From contig JAJFGJ010000001.1 in NCBI GenBank assembly GCA_021776175.1, positions 1 through 60,558 on the forward strand: a DNA stretch of 60,558 nt, in the 5' to 3' direction. Positions 24,422 to 33,344 of the stretch are shown piece after piece. Origin of the DNA: Kiloniellaceae bacterium (GTDB lineage: Bacteria; Pseudomonadota; Alphaproteobacteria; Kiloniellales; J153). The notes under the pieces are model-generated. The model made no database searches. It was not told the DNA's origin and saw nothing but the letters and a program-made list of their open reading frames with translations. A program made the position numbers and the translations under genes. The first letter of the stretch is position 1, and every line of letters starts with the position of its first letter.

Positions 24422-25867
24422 TCAATCTCCAGCCGGGCTCTTCTTTGGTTTGGCGGCTTTCTTCGCCTTGCTACCTGCTTTCTTCGCGCCCGGCTTGGCC
24501 TTGGCCTTGGTTTTCTTGCCTGAACCGGCCACTTCGCCGGCGGCTTCCGCGTCCATTTCCTTGCGCAGTTCCGCCGGTGTCACTTTTCGCTCCGAAACCT
24601 TCGCCAGATCGACGATGAAGTCGACAACCTTGTCCTCGAAGATGGGGGCTCGCAAATTAGCCAAGGCTTCGGGCGTTTTCTGAAAGAATTCGAACACTTC
24701 ACGTTCATGCCCCGGGTGGCGCTGCGCTTCCGCCATCAGCGCCCGGTTCAGTTCTTCCTGCGCGACATCGATACCGTTGCGCTGCCCCACTTCCGAGATC
24801 AGCAGGCCAAGACGGACACGGCGCTCGGCAATATTCCGGTATTCGGATTTTAGATCGTCTTCGCTTTTGGCGGCATCGTCGGCATCCAGTTGGCCGGCAT
24901 TTTTATCTTCCTCGATCTGCTTCCAAATCGCGTCGAACTCGCTGTCGACCATGGCCTGAGGCACCGGAAACTCGTGCCCGTCCGCCAATTGGTCCAAGAG
25001 ATGACGCTTCATGCGGTTGCGGCCGAAATCGTTGTATTCCGCCGACAGGCGCTCGCGGACCCTCTGTTTCACGCCGTCCAAGTCTTTTTCGCCCAGCTTG
25101 GTGGCGAATTCGTCGTTGATTTCCGACGGGACCGATTCCAGCACGTCCTTGACGGTCACGGCGAAGACCGCGTCGCGTCCCGACAGCTTGTCATTCGCGT
25201 ATTGCTCGGGGAAAGTCACCTTGACCTCGCGGCTGTCACCGGCACCGGTGCCGATCAACTGCTCCTCGAAACCGGCGATAAAGGAGTTCGATCCAAGCTC
25301 GAGGTGGTGATCCTCGCCATCCATGCCGGGGAAGGCCTCGCCGTCGACCGTGCCCTTGAAGTCGAGGACCAGGACATCGCCCGACTTGGCCTTGCGCGGC
25401 TTGTCGAGAGGTTTGGTGGTTTTGTGGGCCTTGGCCAAATCCGCGAGGGTTTCCTCGATCGCGCTGTCCTCGACATCGATCGCCACCCTTTCCAACTCGA
25501 GGGTCGCGAAATCCATCGGCACGATCTCGGGCAGAATCTCCAGCGCCATGGTGTATTCGAGATCCTTGCCCTCGTCGAAGGACGTGATCTCGATCTTGGG
25601 CTGAATCGCCGGGCGCAAGCCGCGCTCGCTCAGCGCTTGGCTGGAGCTGTCGTTGACCGCGCTTTCCAAAACCTCGCCCATGACCGACTTGGCGAAGCGC
25701 TGCCTGAGCACCTGCATGGGCACCTTGCCGGGGCGAAAACCCGGCACTTTGACCTTGGCGCCCAGCTCTTCCAGCTTTCCGGTCACCTTCTCGTCTATGT
25801 CCTTGGCGCTGATGAGGACCTTGTACTCGCGCTTCAGTCCTTCGGTTTGTGTTTCGGTAACCTGCAT
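24422..25867 (-). CDS. tig: Trigger factor (ribosome-bound chaperone)
   Basis: Binds nascent chains at the ribosome exit tunnel. The 481-residue protein has the ribosome-binding domain with the signature GFRPGKVPMQVLRQRF, a central FKBP-type prolyl isomerase domain (about residues 150-245, SGDVLVLDFKGTVDGEAFPG), and the C-terminal chaperone domain. The last 40 residues form a Lys/Ala/Pro-rich tail (KKTKAKAKPGAKKAGSKAKK) beyond the usual fold. It is first in the tig-clpP-clpX-lon run, the conserved order in proteobacteria. Confidence 0.97.
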   Translation of the reverse strand: MQVTETQTEGLKREYKVLISAKDIDEKVTGKLEELGAKVKVPGFRPGKVPMQVLRQRFAKSVMGEVLESAVNDSSSQALSERGLRPAIQPKIEITSFDEGKDLEYTMALEILPEIVPMDFATLELERVAIDVEDSAIEETLADLAKAHKTTKPLDKPRKAKSGDVLVLDFKGTVDGEAFPGMDGEDHHLELGSNSFIAGFEEQLIGTGAGDSREVKVTFPEQYANDKLSGRDAVFAVTVKDVLESVPSEINDEFATKLGEKDLDGVKQRVRERLSAEYNDFGRNRMKRHLLDQLADGHEFPVPQAMVDSEFDAIWKQIEEDKNAGQLDADDAAKSEDDLKSEYRNIAERRVRLGLLISEVGQRNGIDVAQEELNRALMAEAQRHPGHEREVFEFFQKTPEALANLRAPIFEDKVVDFIVDLAKVSERKVTPAELRKEMDAEAAGEVAGSGKKTKAKAKPGAKKAGSKAKKAAKPKKSPAGD

Positions 25868-25969
25868 GACCCGATCGGCCTTTCTGTCTCGCGAACTTCA
25901 ATGATGTCGATCCCGGAAGCCGCCCCGCTTATATCGAGGAGTCCCGGCCGGCTAGTGCGCCGCGTAATT

Positions 25970-26054
25970 TGGTGCGGGCGGAGGGACTCGAACCCCCACG
26001 GATCGCTCCACTGGCACCTAAAGCCAGCGCGTCTACCAATTCCGCCACGCCCGC
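25970..26054 (-). tRNA. tRNA-Leu (TAG)
   Basis: An 85-base minus-strand gene with the long variable arm of leucine tRNAs and an encoded CCA. The acceptor arm is GCGGGCG against CGCCCGC, discriminator A. The anticodon stem CTGGC/GCCAG encloses TTTAGGT, giving TAG. Confidence 0.95.
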
Positions 26055-26073
26055 GACTATGGCGGCGCGACCG

Positions 26074-26101
26074 TGTATACCATTACCGCCCCCCGGCGCA
26101 A
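26074..26101 (-). promoter_or_regulatory. Probable promoter of tRNA-Leu
   Basis: On the minus strand TTGCGC and TATACA are 16 bases apart, 19 bases upstream of the mature tRNA. The -10 match is good; the -35 is partial. Confidence 0.45.
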
Positions 26102-26127
26102 CAGTCAGGGACCCGGCGCCTCCACCC

Positions 26128-28548
26128 TCACCCATGGCCGCGGGCCAGGCAAGCCGCGGCGCAGGCATCCAGGATAGCCGCGCCGTCGATCCCGTACCTG
26201 CGGTACAGATCCAGCAAATCGCCGGATTGCCCGAAGTGTTCCACCCCCAGGGCCTGAACCCGGTGACCGCGCACGCCGCCCAGCCACGACAGGGCGGCGG
26301 GATGACCGTCCAAGACGGTGACCAACCCGGCATCGGGGCTAAGCGGCGCCAGCAGGTGCTCGATATGGCTTAGGGCCGTGGAATCGCCCGCCTGGCGGGC
26401 CCGTCCGGCCGCGTGCCAGCCGGCGTTCAATCGATCGGCCGAGGTCACGGCCAGAAGCCCGGCGCCGGGAATTTCCTCGGCGATCTCGGCGTGGGCGGCC
26501 AAGGCCTCGGGCGCGATCGCCCCGGTGTAAACGATCGCCAGTTCCGCCCCCCGCGCGGGTTCGCGCAACCAATAGCCACCGGCGATGACGGCGTTTTCCA
26601 AAACCGGCGCCATGGCGCGGTCCGGCTGTTCGATCGGGCGGGTGGAAAGCCGTAGATAGACCGAGCCGCCGCCGGCGTCGCGCAGCCAGTTCGCCGGGCC
26701 GCTTTCCGCTTCGCCGCCGCGCTGCATGTAGTCGAAGGCCCAGGCCATGATCGCCGCCAACTCATCGGCGAAAGCCGGTTCGAAACTGGCCAGGCCGTCC
26801 TGAGCCATGCCGATCAAGGGGGTAGAGATCGACTGATGCGCCCCGCCCTCCGGGCCCAGGGTAATACCCGAGGGCGTCGCCACCACCATGAAGCGGGCGT
26901 CCTGATAGCAAGCGTAGTTGAGGGCATCCAGGCCACGCTGAATGAAAGGATCGTAGAGTGTCCCGACCGGTAACAGCCGGGTTCCGAACAGAGAGTGCGA
27001 AAGGCCGAGAGCGCCGAGCATGAGGAACAAGTTGTTTTCGGCGATGCCAAGTTCGATGTGCTGGCCGTCCGGCGACATGCCCCAGCGCTGCGCCGAGACG
27101 ACCTTTTGTTCCTTGAACACATCCTCGCGCCGGTGCCGGTCGAAGATGCCCCGGCGATTGACCCAGCCGCCCAGGTTGGTCGAGACGGTCACATCGGGCG
27201 AGGACGTCACGATACGCTCGGCCAGGGCGCCGCCGTCGCGCGCCAGCGCCGCCATGATCCGGCCAAAGCCCTCCTGAGTCGCCATGACCTCGGCCTGGGG
27301 GCGTGGGAAATCAGGTGGCACCGCGACCGGAGACGCTTGGGTGCGCCGATGCGGGCGGGCGGCGAATGGCACCTTGTCGAGAAAGCCTTGGAGCGTGTCC
27401 GCCGGCAGGTCCAGGCCCGCGAAGCGGTCCCATTCCGCCCCATCGGGAACCGCGTTCAGGCGCTTGAACTCGGCCATCTGATCCGGATTCATCAATCCGG
27501 CGTGGTTGTCCTTGTGGCCGGCGAAAGGCAAGCCCAGGCCCTTGATGGTATAGGCGATGAAGCAGGTCGGCCGGGTATCCTCCACGGCGTGAAAGGCGTC
27601 CAGGACCGAAACCAAATCGTGCCCGGCCAGATTAGTCATCAAGGCGGCCAGCGCGTCATCGCCGCGATCGTCCAGGAGTGCGCGAACCCCGGCCGCGCCG
27701 CCGATATCCGTCAGCAGCTGCCGGCGCCAGGCCGGCCCACCCTGGAACACCAGGGCCGAGTACAGCGAGTTCGGGCAATCGTCGATCCATTGCCGCAAGG
27801 CGCCGCCGCCCGGCTCCTCGAAAGCGGCCTTCAAGCGTTCGCCGTACTTCAAGGTCACGACCTGCCAGCCCAGGTTCGAGAACATCTCGTCGATACGGCC
27901 GAACAGGCGGTCCGTGATCACGGCGTCCAGACTTTGCCGGTTGTAGTCGATCACCCACCAGACGTTTCGGATGTCGTGCTTCCAGCCCTCGAACAGGGCT
28001 TCGTAGACGTTGCCTTCGTCCAATTCGGCGTCGCCGACCAGGGCGACCATGCGCCCCTCCGGCAGGTCACGGGGCGCCCAGCCCTTCAGGCGCACGTAAT
28101 CCTGCGCCAGACTCGCGAAGCTGGTCATGGCGACCCCCATGCCGACCGAGCCGGTGGAGAAGTCGACATCGTCCAGATCCTTGGTCCGCGAGGGATAGGA
28201 CTGCGCCCCGCCAAGGGAGCGAAACCGCTCCAGGTTCTCGCGCGTTTGCTGACCCAGCAGATATTGGATGGCGTGGAATACCGGACTGGCGTGCGGCTTG
28301 ACGGCGACCCGGTCCTGAGGCCGCAGCACGTCCAGGTAAAGCGCCGTCATGAGAGTCGCCATGGAGGCGCTGGAGGCCTGATGGCCGCCGACCTTCAGGC
28401 CGTCGCGATTGGGCCGGACATGATTGGCGTTATGGATGATCCAGGAGGAGAGCCAGAGGATCTTGCGCTCCAGCGCCCGCAGGCACTCCAGGCGCGTGGG
28501 ATCGACCGCCCCTTCGCGAAGATGTTCCACGGACGATTGATCCGCCAT
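26128..28548 (-). CDS. Transketolase-family / AceE-like thiamine-diphosphate enzyme
   Basis: An 806-residue enzyme with the three-domain plan of transketolase and homodimeric pyruvate dehydrogenase E1. The N-terminal segment GGHQASSASMATLMTALY and the ThDP/Mg site GDAELDEGN (172-180) with Asn203 in DYNRQSLD match the AceE subgroup rather than true transketolase. The pyrimidine-binding region (LGIAENNLFLMLGALG) and a transketolase C-terminal domain follow. No lipoyl acyltransferase (aceF) or lipoamide dehydrogenase gene is nearby, so its natural substrate cannot be read from context. Related stand-alone proteins occur in other Alphaproteobacteria, annotated either way. It lies downstream of the heme-c sensor kinase, on the same strand, 129 bases away. 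Confidence 0.8.
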   Translation of the reverse strand: MADQSSVEHLREGAVDPTRLECLRALERKILWLSSWIIHNANHVRPNRDGLKVGGHQASSASMATLMTALYLDVLRPQDRVAVKPHASPVFHAIQYLLGQQTRENLERFRSLGGAQSYPSRTKDLDDVDFSTGSVGMGVAMTSFASLAQDYVRLKGWAPRDLPEGRMVALVGDAELDEGNVYEALFEGWKHDIRNVWWVIDYNRQSLDAVITDRLFGRIDEMFSNLGWQVVTLKYGERLKAAFEEPGGGALRQWIDDCPNSLYSALVFQGGPAWRRQLLTDIGGAAGVRALLDDRGDDALAALMTNLAGHDLVSVLDAFHAVEDTRPTCFIAYTIKGLGLPFAGHKDNHAGLMNPDQMAEFKRLNAVPDGAEWDRFAGLDLPADTLQGFLDKVPFAARPHRRTQASPVAVPPDFPRPQAEVMATQEGFGRIMAALARDGGALAERIVTSSPDVTVSTNLGGWVNRRGIFDRHRREDVFKEQKVVSAQRWGMSPDGQHIELGIAENNLFLMLGALGLSHSLFGTRLLPVGTLYDPFIQRGLDALNYACYQDARFMVVATPSGITLGPEGGAHQSISTPLIGMAQDGLASFEPAFADELAAIMAWAFDYMQRGGEAESGPANWLRDAGGGSVYLRLSTRPIEQPDRAMAPVLENAVIAGGYWLREPARGAELAIVYTGAIAPEALAAHAEIAEEIPGAGLLAVTSADRLNAGWHAAGRARQAGDSTALSHIEHLLAPLSPDAGLVTVLDGHPAALSWLGGVRGHRVQALGVEHFGQSGDLLDLYRRYGIDGAAILDACAAACLARGHG

Positions 28549-28677
28549 AGATTCGATCCTTTAAAATGCGCCGGCATGATCGCCGAGGATCGAGGCGCGC
28601 TCAAGCCCGGCGAGGCCTTGGGCTCGGTTCTCGGTGAGAAGATCGATGCGCTAAAATGGGGATGCGGGCGCTACCGT

Positions 28678-30705
28678 CTAGGCGATATTTGCCGGGGTTA
28701 CGATTCTGTCGGGTGGAAAGTGGACGGTGACAGTGGTTCCGGCGCCTTTCGTGCTTTGCAGTTCCAACGTTCCGCCATGCAATTCCACCAGGGACTTGGT
28801 GAGCGGCAGGCCTAGGCCGGTTCCCTCGTGCCGGCGATCCAATCCGCTGTCGACCTGGCCGAACTGCGACAGCGCCTTGGGTAAATCTTCCGGTGAGATA
28901 CCTATCCCGGTGTCTGCGATTTGGAAAACATATCCGCTATCCGCGTCGAACCAGGCCTTGACTGTGACCGAGCCGCCGGCCGGGGTGAACTTGATGGCGT
29001 TGGAAATGAGGTTAACCAGTATCTGTTTGAGCTTGCGAATATCGACGCGCAGCGCCGGCAGGCCGTGGGAACATTCGAATACAAGGTCGACGTGGGCTGT
29101 ACCGGCGCGATTCGTGACCAGCACTTCCACGGCGCGCAGGGCCTCGGGCACATCGACATTTTCTTCATCGATCTTGTCGACACCCGATTCGACCTTAGAT
29201 AGGTCCAGAATGTCGTTGATCAGGTTAAGCAGGTGGCGGCCGGTTTCGTTGATGTCGCCCGCGTAGTCGCGATACTTCGTGGTGCCGATCGGCCCGAGAC
29301 TCTCGTTCCTCATTAGTTCCGAGAACCCCAAGATCGCATTTAAGGGCGTGCGCAGTTCATGGCTCATGGTAGCGAGAAATTCTGACTTTGCCCGGTTAGC
29401 GGACTCGGCCCCCTCCTTGGCGGCAAGCAAGCTTTGTTCCACCTTTTTGCGCTCGGTGATGTCGGTGAGTATAACCGTGAATATCGTTTCTCCGTCCCGC
29501 GCGAGCTTGGAGATCGAGGCTTCCACCGGAAACTCGGTCCCATCCTTTCGCAAACCAAGCAGCTCCCCGCGCTGTTGCATCGAACGGCTGATCTCGGGGG
29601 CCGCCGCGAAACCTTCGACCTTCTTGCGATGGCCTTTTCTGAAGCGGGAAGGCATGAGCATTTCCAAAGATTGCCCGAGCACCTCGCCGGCCGTGTAACC
29701 GAAGATAACCGCCGCGCCTTGGTTGAACATCTGGATACAATGCCGGTCATCCACCGAAATAACCGCTTCCTGCGCGATGTCTAGAATTCCAGAGAACTTC
29801 GATTCCGAAGTGCGTAACGCTTCCTCCGCGCGCTGGCGCTCCGCGGCCTCCAATTCCAACTCCGTGTTGGCTTCTTGTGTCTTTTCAGCAAAGTCTTGGG
29901 CTTGCGATGCGACCCGCCGCAGATGGCCTAGCAGAATACCAACGATGAACAACCCTCCCAATGTCATCGACAACATCAATAATGCCATATTGACGGCACC
30001 CTCGTGAGACTCCGCGCGAGCAATTTCCATAGGTGACAAGATTTCCAGAACGCCCCGCAGGTCCCCTGCCTTCCAATCGGTCTTAGGCGAGTCGGGATGG
30101 GAGTTGTGGCAGTCGAGGCAAGCAGGGCGCATCGGATCGGCGGTTGCATAGCGTAGCATTGGAACGCCGTCCAAATCCTCGAACCGATAAAAGGGAGCGT
30201 TAGGATTCTCGGTTAGGGCCTTCCAAGCGTCTCGTGCGAAATCGTCTGTCAAGCCACCGCCGGTACGCCTCCAAGGGAAAGGAAAGGCGCTGTATAGACG
30301 GCTTCGCGGTTCGGAATTCTGGGCGCCGATTCGATTGCCAAGCATCATGCTCAAAGTCGCGGGTAACGGTATGGCGCCTTCTTTCTGATCGTAGTCATGG
30401 ACGACCGGAATTCCTTGTTGCCGGATCCGCTCCACCACTTCGGATGTGTAGATGTCGCGGAACCTGACCAAAGTGGCCGCCATCCGCTCGGCATTCTTCA
30501 ATGCCTGCCCGTTCACCATGGTCGATTGATGGTAACTAGAATGCCAGATGATGAGGGTCGTCGCGGAGAGAAACAGGATCAGTAGAACCGCCATGGGGCG
30601 CTCGTACAGCAGCTGGCCGCAAGCGGCACGGAATCTAGCCGCGCCTAACGGTTGCTCAGGCTTGTAGGGATAGTTCACTGCCGCTCGCACCCGGTTGGGG
30701 CCCAT
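28678..30705 (-). CDS. Hybrid-less sensor histidine kinase with periplasmic heme-c domain and PAS domain
   Basis: A 675-residue inner-membrane sensor. Helix 1 spans about residues 36-55 and helix 2 about 237-260, with a roughly 180-residue periplasmic domain between them. This domain carries one CLDCH motif (196-200) near its end and resembles the DUF3365/Tll0287-like family. A coiled linker (270-300) leads to a PAS domain (about 300-415), HisKA with phosphoacceptor His449 in MSHELRTPLNAILGF, and an HATPase domain with NLISNAIKFTP, DTGIGIS and GTGLGLPLTK boxes. There is no receiver domain and no response regulator next door. It is probably a redox or small-gas sensor; the partner is unknown. 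Confidence 0.9.
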   Translation of the reverse strand: MGPNRVRAAVNYPYKPEQPLGAARFRAACGQLLYERPMAVLLILFLSATTLIIWHSSYHQSTMVNGQALKNAERMAATLVRFRDIYTSEVVERIRQQGIPVVHDYDQKEGAIPLPATLSMMLGNRIGAQNSEPRSRLYSAFPFPWRRTGGGLTDDFARDAWKALTENPNAPFYRFEDLDGVPMLRYATADPMRPACLDCHNSHPDSPKTDWKAGDLRGVLEILSPMEIARAESHEGAVNMALLMLSMTLGGLFIVGILLGHLRRVASQAQDFAEKTQEANTELELEAAERQRAEEALRTSESKFSGILDIAQEAVISVDDRHCIQMFNQGAAVIFGYTAGEVLGQSLEMLMPSRFRKGHRKKVEGFAAAPEISRSMQQRGELLGLRKDGTEFPVEASISKLARDGETIFTVILTDITERKKVEQSLLAAKEGAESANRAKSEFLATMSHELRTPLNAILGFSELMRNESLGPIGTTKYRDYAGDINETGRHLLNLINDILDLSKVESGVDKIDEENVDVPEALRAVEVLVTNRAGTAHVDLVFECSHGLPALRVDIRKLKQILVNLISNAIKFTPAGGSVTVKAWFDADSGYVFQIADTGIGISPEDLPKALSQFGQVDSGLDRRHEGTGLGLPLTKSLVELHGGTLELQSTKGAGTTVTVHFPPDRIVTPANIA

Positions 30706-30834
30706 TCAATTTAGCTAGGGGTTCAGGAGATATGAGCGGCTCACAATAAAGCACAATGGTTAGCAAATTTAGAGATTGCCTAAAAATTCTCGCGCGGCGG
30801 TTGTAAATTTCCGGTGCGCTGTCAGGAACCGCTT

Positions 30835-31101
30835 TTAGTTGGCCAGGGCCTTGCCGAAGCGTTCCGCGAAACTGGCGAGTCCCAGAGTCCGTTGCTCCTC
30901 GAAGCATTCATGGTGCGCGCTTTGAATCGACACTTGGTAGTGCACATGGGGGACCCCCATGGGATCGGGCACGATTTCAAGTACCTTGGCGATTTCCAGG
31001 ATGTTGCCCCGGCGCTCCTTGCGGAATTCCGCCCCGACCTTGACCTCGTCGGAGCGCGAACCGCTTTTGAACCATTTATCGACTTGTAGCGCGAGCATCA
31101 T
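30835..31101 (-). CDS. Small conserved-looking protein of unknown function
   Basis: An 88-residue frame starting with two adjacent ATGs, moderately charged and without a signal peptide or membrane segment. The central part, RRGNILEIAKVLEIVPDPMG followed by VPHVHYQV, alternates hydrophobic and polar residues like a small beta-barrel strand set, and I recall similar short alphaproteobacterial proteins of unknown function. The opposite strand also has an open frame (30814-31089) but with a less protein-like composition. It lies between the heme-c kinase and the NAD(P)HX repair gene on the same strand, with 130-150 base gaps on each side. Confidence 0.6.
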   Translation of the reverse strand: MMLALQVDKWFKSGSRSDEVKVGAEFRKERRGNILEIAKVLEIVPDPMGVPHVHYQVSIQSAHHECFEEQRTLGLASFAERFGKALAN

Positions 31102-31249
31102 GAATACCTTTCGCCGCGACCCGCTTCCTGCGGCCCGGATTGCACTATCCCTAGGTTCGAATTATGGCCTTATCGCGCTTAAATACTGGTTAAGGCGCCC
31201 CTTCTATCGTTATGGGGGAGCAAGCGGAAATAATTTTCGCCATAAAGTT

Positions 31250-32737
31250 TCACAATCGCGATAAACGGCTTAATACCGTCGGCATAGCCTCTGGCAGGTC
31301 ATCGGCTATGAGACCCGTGCCCAGGTTGGCCCCGGCCTCGCCGTGCAGCCAGGCGGCGGCGCAGGCGGCGTCGAAACCATCCAACCCCTGAGCCAGCAAG
31401 CCCACGATCAGGCCGGCCAGGACATCGCCCGCCCCGGCCGTCGCCAGGGCCGGGGGCGCGTTGCCGGTTATGGCGGCCCGGCCATCGGGGGCGGCGATGA
31501 CCGTGTCGCCCCCTTTCAGAAGCACCACGGCGCCGCTGGCCGCCGCGGCGGCCCGGGCCCGGGTCAGCTTGCCGCCTTCAAGTTCCGGAAAAAGACGGGC
31601 GAATTCGCCCTCATGGGGGGTGAGGACGCAGGGCCCCGTGACCGCCTCGAAAAGCTCTCCGGGCCGGTCCGCGAAGGCGGTCAAGGCATCGGCATCGAGA
31701 ACCACCGCCTTGTCCGCGCCAAGCGCCGCAAAAACCCGGTCCCGGGTCGCTTCGCCGAGCCCCAGGCCGGGACCGGCCAGAATCGCGTTGCGCCTGGAAT
31801 CGGCCAGGAGAGCCCCAAATTCCTCGCCGGTATCGGCCGCGGCGACGATCAGGCTGGCACTGGACTGGGCATATATAGGCACCGCCGCGCGCGGGCACGC
31901 CACGCTGACCAGCCCGGCCCCAACCCGGAGCGCCGCCCGCGCCGCTAAACGGCCGGCCCCGGTCATGTCGGCGCCGCCCAGAACCAGCGCATGGCCGAAG
32001 TCGTACTTGTGGCTGGAAGGCCCGCGCCAGGGGTAGCCGCCGATCCACAGCGGTGGCGCGTTTTCGAAGGTCGAAGGCGCGATCCCGTCCAGAACAGCGC
32101 CCGGTATTCCAATATCCGCGACCGCCAGTTCGCCGCACAATGACCGTCCGGGCAGAAGAAGATGGCCGGGTTTCTTGCGAAAGAAGGTCACGGTCAGCGC
32201 CGCCCTGAAAGCCGTATCGCCAAGCACGGCGCCGCTATCGCCGGAAAGGCCGCTGGGGACATCGACCGCCACCGCCGGCAGGCCCGCCGCGGTAACCGCC
32301 TCGGCCGCCGAGCGGGCCGCGCCCTCCAGCGGCCGGTCAAGGCCGGCGCCGAAAAGAGCGTCGATGACCAGACCGGCGTCCTGAAGCAATGCCGGAACCG
32401 CCTCCGGACTCAGCACCGCCACCGGCCCCGGCCATAGCCGGGCGTGGTGGGCCGCATCGCCCTTGAGGTTTTCCGGCTTCCCCAGAAGCGCGAGGCGCAC
32501 CGGCCACCCGGCTTCCGCCAAGAGCCGGGCAACCACGAAGCCGTCGCCCCCGTTATTGCCCGGACCGCAGAACACGACCGTCAAGCGGGGCGTGAAGCGG
32601 GCCCGAAGCGCCGTGGCGACCGCGCGCCCGGCGTTTTCCATCAGCACGGCGCCGGGGATTCCCCCTGCCACGGCGGCGGCATCCGCCCGGGCCATCTCCC
32701 CGGTACTCAGAACAACTAAGGACTCCTTGGACTCCAT
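31250..32737 (-). CDS. nnr: Bifunctional NAD(P)H-hydrate repair enzyme (epimerase and dehydratase)
   Basis: Repairs damaged hydrated NADH and NADPH. The 495-residue protein fuses an N-terminal NAD(P)HX epimerase domain (about 1-210, with CGPGNNGGDGFVVARLL) to a C-terminal ADP-dependent dehydratase of the ribokinase-like fold (about 225-495, with AILAGPGLGLG and the GAGDVLAGLIVGLLAQG motif). In related genomes this gene is often directly before glnB; here about 4.3 kb of other genes intervene. ATG at 32737. Confidence 0.95.
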   Translation of the reverse strand: MESKESLVVLSTGEMARADAAAVAGGIPGAVLMENAGRAVATALRARFTPRLTVVFCGPGNNGGDGFVVARLLAEAGWPVRLALLGKPENLKGDAAHHARLWPGPVAVLSPEAVPALLQDAGLVIDALFGAGLDRPLEGAARSAAEAVTAAGLPAVAVDVPSGLSGDSGAVLGDTAFRAALTVTFFRKKPGHLLLPGRSLCGELAVADIGIPGAVLDGIAPSTFENAPPLWIGGYPWRGPSSHKYDFGHALVLGGADMTGAGRLAARAALRVGAGLVSVACPRAAVPIYAQSSASLIVAAADTGEEFGALLADSRRNAILAGPGLGLGEATRDRVFAALGADKAVVLDADALTAFADRPGELFEAVTGPCVLTPHEGEFARLFPELEGGKLTRARAAAAASGAVVLLKGGDTVIAAPDGRAAITGNAPPALATAGAGDVLAGLIVGLLAQGLDGFDAACAAAWLHGEAGANLGTGLIADDLPEAMPTVLSRLSRL

Positions 32738-32843
32738 GGGTGTATCCTAGATCGATCGCGCCAAAGTGGCATCATTTTTGGGTGGCGGCGCGATACGCGT
32801 GATCGTCGTCAAACGCTAAAAAACGAGAATACAGGGAGAACCC

Positions 32844-33344
32844 ATGAAACTCATGAAATCCGCGCTTGGCGCGCTACTATTATTTGGTTTTGGACTGGCC
32901 GCCGCGCAAGCGGAGCCCATGAAGGTCGAGGCCGTCCTCACCCCCAAGGAACAGATGCGCCTGAATTTCGAGGACGGTTCGAAGCACTTCGTCCTCCTTG
33001 TCCGGCGCGAGGGCAAGGCCGAGGGGAGTGGCCCCTTGAACGGCGCCTCGGTCACGGAATTCGGCATGCACGACATCATCCCGGGAGTCGCGGGCGATCC
33101 ACGCGGGTATCTTGAGTTCACCGATGCTCAGGGCGGCAAGGCCTATGTGAAATGGCTGGTCCGCGCCATCTTCGTGCCCGGCGATAAAGGCAAGCCCAAG
33201 CTTATCGACTATGGATTCTGGGAGCTGGCCGGGGGCACCGGACAGTACGCCGGCATGAAGGGGGCGGGTTCGCTCCAAATCAAGCCCGCCGGCCCCAAGG
33301 CCCGGCGCTTCATCCTCGACGGCGAACTCGTTTCCGGGGGTTAA
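32844..33344 (+). CDS. Secreted protein of unknown function
   Basis: The 166-residue product begins with a clear signal peptide (MKLMKSALGALLLFGFGLAA, cleavage likely after AQA near residue 22). The mature part is beta-rich, with a GTGQYAGMKGAG segment near residue 135, a pattern I associate with allene-oxide-cyclase-like or DUF3224-like barrels, though this is only a resemblance. A GGGAGAA ribosome site lies before the ATG. Its stop codon TAA shares the TTAA palindrome with the stop of the convergent HpaI-type aldolase gene, so the two genes end within four shared bases with no room for separate terminators. Confidence 0.75.
   Translation: MKLMKSALGALLLFGFGLAAAQAEPMKVEAVLTPKEQMRLNFEDGSKHFVLLVRREGKAEGSGPLNGASVTEFGMHDIIPGVAGDPRGYLEFTDAQGGKAYVKWLVRAIFVPGDKGKPKLIDYGFWELAGGTGQYAGMKGAGSLQIKPAGPKARRFILDGELVSGG

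Noticed and set aside
26995..28815. 606-codon open frame on the plus strand across the AceE-like gene
   Set aside because: Antisense to a protein with clear ThDP-enzyme motifs; no ribosome site or family pattern of its own.
30814..31089. 91-codon plus-strand frame opposite the 88-residue protein
   Set aside because: Composition and segment pattern favour the minus-strand frame; only one of the two is likely real.
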